From Desulfobacterales bacterium CG23_combo_of_CG06-09_8_20_14_all_51_8 (GTDB lineage: Bacteria; Desulfobacterota; Desulfobacteria; Desulfobacterales; Desulfosalsimonadaceae), in the NCBI GenBank assembly GCA_002772195.1, contig PCSG01000168.1:1-9718 (forward strand): DNA of 9,718 nt. Direction: 5' to 3'. Under the pieces are notes generated by a model. It was given only the letters and a program-made list of their open reading frames with translations. It was not told where the DNA came from and searched no databases. Of the stretch, positions 5,419 to 9,718 are shown one piece after another (within the stretch, counting starts at the first letter, position 1; every line of letters starts with the position of its first letter). A program made the translations under genes and the position numbers.

Positions 5419-7547
5419 TATCTGTTTTCCAGCGCATTCAATACATGATTGGCACATTCCGTAATCACGCTCCCTGGCCCGAAAATTTTTGCAACCCCGA
5501 CATCATAGAGGAAATCATAATCAGCCGGGGGAATAATACCACCAACTACTATAAGCACATTCTCGCCTCCTTGTTTTTTCAGGGATGCGATCAGTTCGGG
5601 GACCAGAATCTTATGGCCAGCCGCCAGACTTGATACCCCAACAACATGAACATCATTGTCAATGGCTATGCGCGAGGCCTCGGCAGGTGTCTGAAACATA
5701 GGGCTGATGTCCACATCAAAACCAAAATCCGCAAAAGCAGTGGCCACCACCTTGCTTCCCCTGTCATGCCCGTCCTGCCCCATCTTTGTGACCAGTATTC
5801 TTGGTCTCCGGCCTTCTTTTTCAGCAAATTCATCCGTCCGTTTGCGAAGAGATGCAAGAATCTCGTTATCCTGATATTCAGACGCATAAATACCGGAAAT
5901 GCACTGAGTGGTAGCAACATAACGGCCAAACACTTTTTCCATGGCATCAGATATTTCGCCAACTGTTGCCCTTTTTCGTACTGCTTCGATGCTGACTTCA
6001 AGCAAATTGCCGCCGGTTTCCGCACATTTTGTAATGGCGGCGAGAACTTTTTCCACCGCAACGTTGTCTCTATTTTCTTTAATTTCTTTGAGTCTGGCTA
6101 CCTGCTGATCACGGACTTCAGACGATATTTCACGAACTTCCATTGGTGCTTCATCTTCTACCTGGTATTTATTGACCCCGACAATCACATCTTTTTCCTG
6201 ATCAATCCGTGCTTGACGACGGGCTGAAGATTCTTCGATCCTCATTTTTGGCATACCTGAAACAATGGCCTTAGCCATGCCGCCCAGTTCATCAATTTCA
6301 TTGATTATCTTGCGTGCCTCCTGAATAATCGAATGGGTCAGGGACTCAACATAATACGAACCGCCAAGCGGATCGACAACGCGCGTGACCTGGGATTCCT
6401 CCTGAACGATGATCTGTGTGTTTCTGGCCACTCGGGCGGAAAGGTCGGTAGGCAAGCTGACCGCTTCATCAAATGAATTGGTATGCAGGGACTGTGTTCC
6501 GCCTAAAACCGCTGCGAGACACTCAAGCGTGGTTCGAATGATATTGTTATAGGGATCCTGCTGTGTCAGGCTCCAGCCGGATGTCTGGCAATGGGTTCTA
6601 AGCATCAGCGAATTGGAATTTCTGGGGTTAAATTGCTTCATCAAGTCCGCCCACAGGAATCGGGCCGCCCTGAGCATGGCAATCTCCATAAAAAAATTCA
6701 TGCCGATTCCAAAGAAAAAAGACAGGCGTGGGGCAAAGTCATCAATATCCAGTCCGGCGTTTAACGCGGCTTTTACATATTCAATGCCGTCAGCAATCGT
6801 AAATGCGGTCTGTAGAACCGAATCCGCTCCGGCCTCCATCATATGGTAGCCGCTAATACTTACCGTATTGTACTTGGGCATATTTTTGGAGCAATAACCA
6901 ACGATGTCCGAAACAATTCGCATGGACGGTTCAGGGGGATAAATATATGTATTACGTGTGAGATACTCTTTTAAAATATCATTCTGTATTGTCCCCATCA
7001 GTTTTTCCTGGGAAACACCCTGCTCTTCGGCGGCAACGATGTAACCGGCAAGAACCGGCAGAACCGCTCCATTCATCGTCATGGAAACCGACATTTTATC
7101 TAAAGGGATACCGTCAAATAATATCTTCATATCCTCAACAGAATCCACAGGAACCCCGGCTTTACCGACATCTCCGGTCACCCTGGGATGATCGGAATCA
7201 TAGCCGCGATGAGTTGGCAAATCAAATGCTACCGATAGCCCTTTCTGCCCGGCCGCAAGATTTTTCCGATAAAATAGATTTGATTCTTTTGCCGTTGAAA
7301 AACCGGCATACTGACGGATGGTCCATGGTCTGTTCGTATACATACTCGCACGAACACCACGAACAAAGGGATCAACCCCCGGAAGATTATTGACAAACTC
7401 AAGGTTTTCAAGGTCTTCGGCAGTATATAAAGGTTTTATATCGATTCCTTCAGGGGTCGATTTCGTCAGTGACTCTAACGAGGTCCCCCTTAATTCTTTT
7501 TCCGCCAGCTTTTGCCATTTTGATATCTCCGGACCCGAATCCGCCAT
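5418..7547 (-). CDS. scpA: Methylmalonyl-CoA mutase, single-chain, adenosylcobalamin-dependent
   Basis: 709 residues; interconverts (R)-methylmalonyl-CoA and succinyl-CoA. Numbering from ATG 7547: the N-terminal TIM barrel (~40-400) contains MYTNRPWTIRQYAGFSTAKE (69-88) with Tyr70, YPPEPSMRI with Arg210, and SGYHM with Tyr234/His235, equivalents of Tyr89, Arg207, Tyr243 and His244 of the Propionibacterium enzyme. Tyr70 and Arg210 separate it from isobutyryl-CoA mutase, which has Phe and Gln there. The C-terminal B12 domain (~580-709) has KMGQDGHDRG with the cobalt ligand His594 plus Asp592 and Lys588, then SSLAAGH and VVGGIIP. Both domains are in one chain and all catalytic residues are present, so it should work as a homodimer rather than need a separate small subunit. 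ATG 7547 is preferred over ATG 7553 because AAGGAG is 7 bases from the former but 1 base from the latter. The 3' end overlaps meaB by one base. Confidence 0.98.
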   Translation of the reverse strand: MADSGPEISKWQKLAEKELRGTSLESLTKSTPEGIDIKPLYTAEDLENLEFVNNLPGVDPFVRGVRASMYTNRPWTIRQYAGFSTAKESNLFYRKNLAAGQKGLSVAFDLPTHRGYDSDHPRVTGDVGKAGVPVDSVEDMKILFDGIPLDKMSVSMTMNGAVLPVLAGYIVAAEEQGVSQEKLMGTIQNDILKEYLTRNTYIYPPEPSMRIVSDIVGYCSKNMPKYNTVSISGYHMMEAGADSVLQTAFTIADGIEYVKAALNAGLDIDDFAPRLSFFFGIGMNFFMEIAMLRAARFLWADLMKQFNPRNSNSLMLRTHCQTSGWSLTQQDPYNNIIRTTLECLAAVLGGTQSLHTNSFDEAVSLPTDLSARVARNTQIIVQEESQVTRVVDPLGGSYYVESLTHSIIQEARKIINEIDELGGMAKAIVSGMPKMRIEESSARRQARIDQEKDVIVGVNKYQVEDEAPMEVREISSEVRDQQVARLKEIKENRDNVAVEKVLAAITKCAETGGNLLEVSIEAVRKRATVGEISDAMEKVFGRYVATTQCISGIYASEYQDNEILASLRKRTDEFAEKEGRRPRILVTKMGQDGHDRGSKVVATAFADFGFDVDISPMFQTPAEASRIAIDNDVHVVGVSSLAAGHKILVPELIASLKKQGGENVLIVVGGIIPPADYDFLYDVGVAKIFGPGSVITECANHVLNALENR

Positions 7548-7554
7548 ATCCATG

Positions 7555-7560
7555 CTCCTT
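7555..7560 (-). promoter_or_regulatory. Ribosome binding site AAGGAG deciding the mutase start
   Basis: AAGGAG on the minus strand is one base from ATG 7553, too close to work, and 7 bases from the second in-frame ATG at 7547. Initiation at 7547 drops only the first two residues (Met-Asp). Confidence 0.65.
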
Positions 7561-7613
7561 TTTAAATCTACAACTTATATAAATTTTGATTTAATTAAAC
7601 TTCAACAGAATAA

Positions 7614-8015
7614 TTAACGTTCACATAATTCCACAAGCACGCCACTGGTCGCTTTGGGATGCAGAAATGCGATTTTTGCTCCGCCGGCCCCTAAACGCGG
7701 GGTTTCGTCAATCAACCGAATCCCCTTTTGTTTCAGTTCGGCAAGGGCTGTTTCAATGTTTTCCACCCGAAACGCGATATGGTGAATGCCTTCGCCTTTT
7801 TTCTCAATAAATTTTGATATCGGGCCGTCAGGCACTGTGGATTCAAGCAGTTCAACCTCACTTTCACCCACCGGGAAAAAGGCGGTTTTGACTTTTTGGG
7901 TTTCTACCGTTTCATCTCCTGTAAAATCCAGCCCCAATATATCCGTCCAGAATTCTTTTCCGTTTTCTATGCTGTTAACCGCAATACCGATATGATCAAT
8001 TTTTGATATTTTCAT
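7614..8015 (-). CDS. mce: Methylmalonyl-CoA epimerase
   Basis: 133 residues, the full usual length. It converts the (S) and (R) forms of methylmalonyl-CoA, linking the carboxyltransferase product to the mutase. It is a vicinal-oxygen-chelate (glyoxalase-like) protein made of two beta-alpha-beta-beta-beta halves: KIDHIGIAV at 5-13, VELLEST at 54-60, EGIHHIAFRV at 75-84, and VLVELCE at 126-132. The metal ligands expected from the family are His8, Glu55 (Gln in the Propionibacterium enzyme), His79 and Glu129. GGGGAG lies 6 bases before the ATG. It sits 81 bases after the thiolase-like gene and 66 before the mutase start. Nothing is missing or odd. Confidence 0.95.
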   Translation of the reverse strand: MKISKIDHIGIAVNSIENGKEFWTDILGLDFTGDETVETQKVKTAFFPVGESEVELLESTVPDGPISKFIEKKGEGIHHIAFRVENIETALAELKQKGIRLIDETPRLGAGGAKIAFLHPKATSGVLVELCER

Positions 8016-8077
8016 AATATTCTCCCCAATAGAGTGTGAGTCGTGACATAGTGCCTTGGTAATAATAATTTTGGGTA

Positions 8078-8094
8078 AGGTATTTAAAGTACCT
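8078..8094 (-). other. Weak inverted repeat just after the thiolase-like gene
   Basis: Seventeen bases form a stem of up to 7 pairs (AGGTA pairs with TACCT, then a wobble and one A-T pair) with a 3-base loop, beginning a few bases after the stop codon. No run of T follows on the minus strand, so it is not a standard terminator. It may slow 3' decay of the upstream message or be chance. Confidence 0.2.
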
Positions 8095-8096
8095 GG

Positions 8097-9614
8097 CTAT
8101 AACAATTCAGCGATGTTTAGATTTTGTTGGGCATTATATTTGAGATGAACCAGCCTCCCAACCTGACTTTGAGAGATCAAAAAATTAAAAATATCTGGAT
8201 CAGCATGTGTTTGAGAGATGAACCTGAAACCTTCACTTGTTTTTCCGTAAATAACAGCATAAGCGGGACTTCCGTCTCTTGAATAAATCACTGTATAGGT
8301 TTCGATTATTCCTTTACCCGACGCGATATTTCTTATTTTAACCGGTTTTTCTCCCACTAAAAAACTTTTTTTATCATCGAGATCATAATGATAAAGTTCA
8401 GTATTCACAGGGCGTGTGCTGTAAATACCCACCGCATGTTTTTGTAAAAACCATCCCAGGCTGGTAATCATTCCTGTCTTGTACAAACCGCGTGAAAGAG
8501 CATCCGCGAGGGTAACAACGGCATGTAGACTATAGTTGTTACCGGGGCCCCCAAAAAATCCGAGCCCGCCGGTCAAAGTTAAAGGACGTTTATCAGTTTC
8601 TTTTATACCAAGCATTTTACAGGCAATTGCGACAGAACTCGGGAAGCAGCTGTAAATATCGAAACAGTCAATCTCTTCCATAGTTAAATTACTCCGGCAC
8701 AACGCCCGCTGAGCTGCTGCTTTAAGCGGAAGGCTTGAGGTAAAGTTGGATTTTTGAATGAGAAACGGCTGACGTTCTTCTGTGTGTGCACCAGCCAGAA
8801 AATAAACCGGCTGCCTGTCCTTTTTATAAAATTGCCGGCTCTTCTCTTCTGACATGAGGATGATGGCGGCGCCAAGATCGACATAAAGCATTGAAGTCAT
8901 GAATTTTGTATATGGGAATGCGATCATTCTGTTGTTTCGGGTTGCGGAAACGATTGCGCTGGATGTGAGCGGCGATTTTATCCATGCATTGGGATGCGTA
9001 GATGCTGCCTGGCTGAACTTTCTCCAAAGATTGCCGACTCGTTCCATGTAAGGCTCAAGGTCCAAGCCGCTTTCTGCCCAAAGGGCAGTTTCATACAAGG
9101 GGAAGCCATGAATCGGCAAATAAACGCCATGATGCATTTCAATCTCCATGGCACCCAACATATCCTGTCTTTCGTGGCCTCCGGTCAGGCCTTTAAAAAT
9201 ATCGCTGCCGGTCCTTGTTTCGCTTTTATTTCTCGGGCAATAAGTTTCTCCACCGGCAAGAAGAACGCTTTCCAGTTCGCCTCTGGCAATCATCCCGCCC
9301 GCCTTGTTGACAAGAGATTGAGGAGAATTCCCCCCGACCCCTGAGACCAGATCAAAACGCGGAGCCGCCCCGATTTTTTCGGCTAACTGCTTTGCCGCGT
9401 CGTCGTAATGCCGGCTGAGCGGCCTTACCACCATGATGCCGTCTACTTTTGCCAATATGTCCAAGGAACCGAGGGACTCTGCCGCCCTTCGGGACGCTTT
9501 GACCATCAGACCCAACGGATCAAGCAAATTATCAATTTGCTCCCGGGATTGGGTCACCTGCCCCCATCCTGTTATGGTAACTTTTCTGTTCGAATGATTA
9601 TTGCCGGCAATCAT
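8097..9614 (-). CDS. Thiolase-like protein of the TLP1 type with extra C-terminal domain, catalytic residues not conserved
   Basis: 505 residues, longer than a normal thiolase (~390-400). Residues ~10-402 follow the two-half thiolase fold: an AGG-E stretch at 120-123 (LLAGGETY), FDIYSCF (318-324) at the place of the NEAF loop, and GGLGFFGGPGNN (349-360) at the place of the GHP loop. The nucleophilic Cys loop appears as SGVGGNSPQS (91-100) with no Cys, the GHP His is Gly, and the last Cys-x-Gly is replaced by SLGWF (385-389). Residues ~405-505 (IIETYTVIYSRDG, then EGFRFIS) look like the additional C-terminal domain of Mycobacterium smegmatis TLP1. It is therefore unlikely to be a working acetyl-CoA acetyltransferase although databases often name such proteins so; CoA-ester binding or a lyase-type role is possible. 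Its ATG overlaps the stop of the acyl-CoA dehydrogenase gene (ATGA), so the two are probably translated together. Confidence 0.85.
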   Translation of the reverse strand: MIAGNNHSNRKVTITGWGQVTQSREQIDNLLDPLGLMVKASRRAAESLGSLDILAKVDGIMVVRPLSRHYDDAAKQLAEKIGAAPRFDLVSGVGGNSPQSLVNKAGGMIARGELESVLLAGGETYCPRNKSETRTGSDIFKGLTGGHERQDMLGAMEIEMHHGVYLPIHGFPLYETALWAESGLDLEPYMERVGNLWRKFSQAASTHPNAWIKSPLTSSAIVSATRNNRMIAFPYTKFMTSMLYVDLGAAIILMSEEKSRQFYKKDRQPVYFLAGAHTEERQPFLIQKSNFTSSLPLKAAAQRALCRSNLTMEEIDCFDIYSCFPSSVAIACKMLGIKETDKRPLTLTGGLGFFGGPGNNYSLHAVVTLADALSRGLYKTGMITSLGWFLQKHAVGIYSTRPVNTELYHYDLDDKKSFLVGEKPVKIRNIASGKGIIETYTVIYSRDGSPAYAVIYGKTSEGFRFISQTHADPDIFNFLISQSQVGRLVHLKYNAQQNLNIAELL

Positions 9615-9718
9615 TTTAAATAACCTGTTCCTTTTTTAATGAGTTCATCCGCAATCAGCAGTCGGCGTATTTCAGAGGTGCCGGCACCTATTTCATAGAG
9701 TTTGGCATCCCTGTAAAA
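9611..9718 (-). CDS. Acyl-CoA dehydrogenase, C-terminal tail (cut by window edge)
   Basis: The last 35 residues and stop of a protein that enters from the right edge. It contains RDAKLYEIGAGTSEIRRLL and IADEL, the conserved C-terminal helix of FAD-dependent acyl-CoA dehydrogenases, which make the alpha-beta double bond of acyl-CoA. The motif is IGAGTSEIRR rather than IYEGTSEIQR: the Glu that acts as base in medium- and short-chain enzymes is Ala here, as in isovaleryl-CoA dehydrogenase-type enzymes, whose base lies earlier in the chain. A branched-chain or related acyl-CoA substrate is therefore possible, but the deciding part is outside the window. The stop TGA overlaps the next ATG. Confidence 0.85.
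   Translation of the reverse strand, partial: FYRDAKLYEIGAGTSEIRRLLIADELIKKGTGYLK

Larger units (their letters stand above)
1..9718 (-). other. Probable single operon for methylmalonyl-CoA/propionate metabolism
   Basis: Nine consecutive genes share the minus strand. Two junctions overlap (acyl-CoA dehydrogenase/thiolase-like by ATGA; mutase/meaB by TAATG) and the others are separated by about 36-115 bases. No strong terminator or promoter is visible between them, so transcription probably enters from beyond the right edge and leaves beyond the left edge. The two largest gaps (4341-4440 and 2377-2491) are AT-rich and could hold weak internal promoters. Confidence 0.7.

Noticed and set aside
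5419..5457. 13-residue upstream start for MeaB
   Set aside because: It would overlap the mutase by 40 bases; the TAATG start at 5418 gives the normal family N-terminus.
5646..6227. 193-residue open frame on the plus strand inside the mutase gene
   Set aside because: It is fully antisense to a strongly conserved mutase region, its protein resembles no family I know, and it has the Phe/Cys/Arg-rich look of a shadow frame.
8097..9614. Plain acetyl-CoA acetyltransferase
   Set aside because: The catalytic Cys and His motifs of thiolases are not found at their expected places and an extra C-terminal domain is present.
1..9718. Mobile elements, CRISPR arrays, tRNA/rRNA genes or riboswitches
   Set aside because: No tandem or terminal repeats, transposase-like frame, repeat-spacer pattern or recognisable RNA fold was seen; in particular no obvious cobalamin riboswitch precedes the mutase.

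Overview
The window is one stretch of a single metabolic operon, read entirely on the minus strand (right to left). Its genes encode the methylmalonyl-CoA route between propionyl-CoA and succinyl-CoA. Moderate G+C, strong Shine-Dalgarno sites, gene order and protein style suggest an anaerobic member of the Desulfobacterota, such as a sulfate reducer or a propionate or fatty-acid oxidiser. That assignment is inference from family resemblance, not a database match.

In transcription order: the C-terminal tail of an acyl-CoA dehydrogenase (right edge); a thiolase-like protein of the TLP1 type with an extra C-terminal domain; methylmalonyl-CoA epimerase; a single-chain B12-dependent methylmalonyl-CoA mutase; its GTPase chaperone MeaB; a carboxyltransferase subunit (12S / propionyl-CoA carboxylase beta type); a 79-residue small protein; a pyruvate/oxaloacetate carboxyltransferase fused to a biotin carrier domain (5S plus 1.3S type); and the N-terminal part of a ThiF/MoeB/HesA-like adenylyltransferase (left edge). 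Gaps run from overlapping to about 115 bases, so no stretch over 300 bases lacks a gene. I see no tRNA, rRNA, CRISPR array, insertion sequence or clear terminator.

The 12S-type subunit and the 5S-biotin fusion together supply all parts of a methylmalonyl-CoA:pyruvate transcarboxylase. No biotin carboxylase and no membrane sodium-pump subunit is present in the window. The likely chemistry is: propionyl-CoA + oxaloacetate gives (S)-methylmalonyl-CoA + pyruvate; the epimerase gives the (R) form; the mutase, kept active by MeaB, gives succinyl-CoA. All steps are reversible. The acyl-CoA dehydrogenase and TLP1-like protein at the promoter-proximal side suggest that a fatty-acid or branched-chain acyl-CoA feeds propionyl-CoA into the route.

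Most of this is a recognisable pathway rather than a new system. The points that deserve a second look are an Asn in place of the Mg2+-binding Ser/Thr in the MeaB P-loop, the small soluble 79-residue protein set between the two carboxyltransferase genes, the catalytically stripped thiolase-like protein, and a ThiF-like gene tied to this operon.
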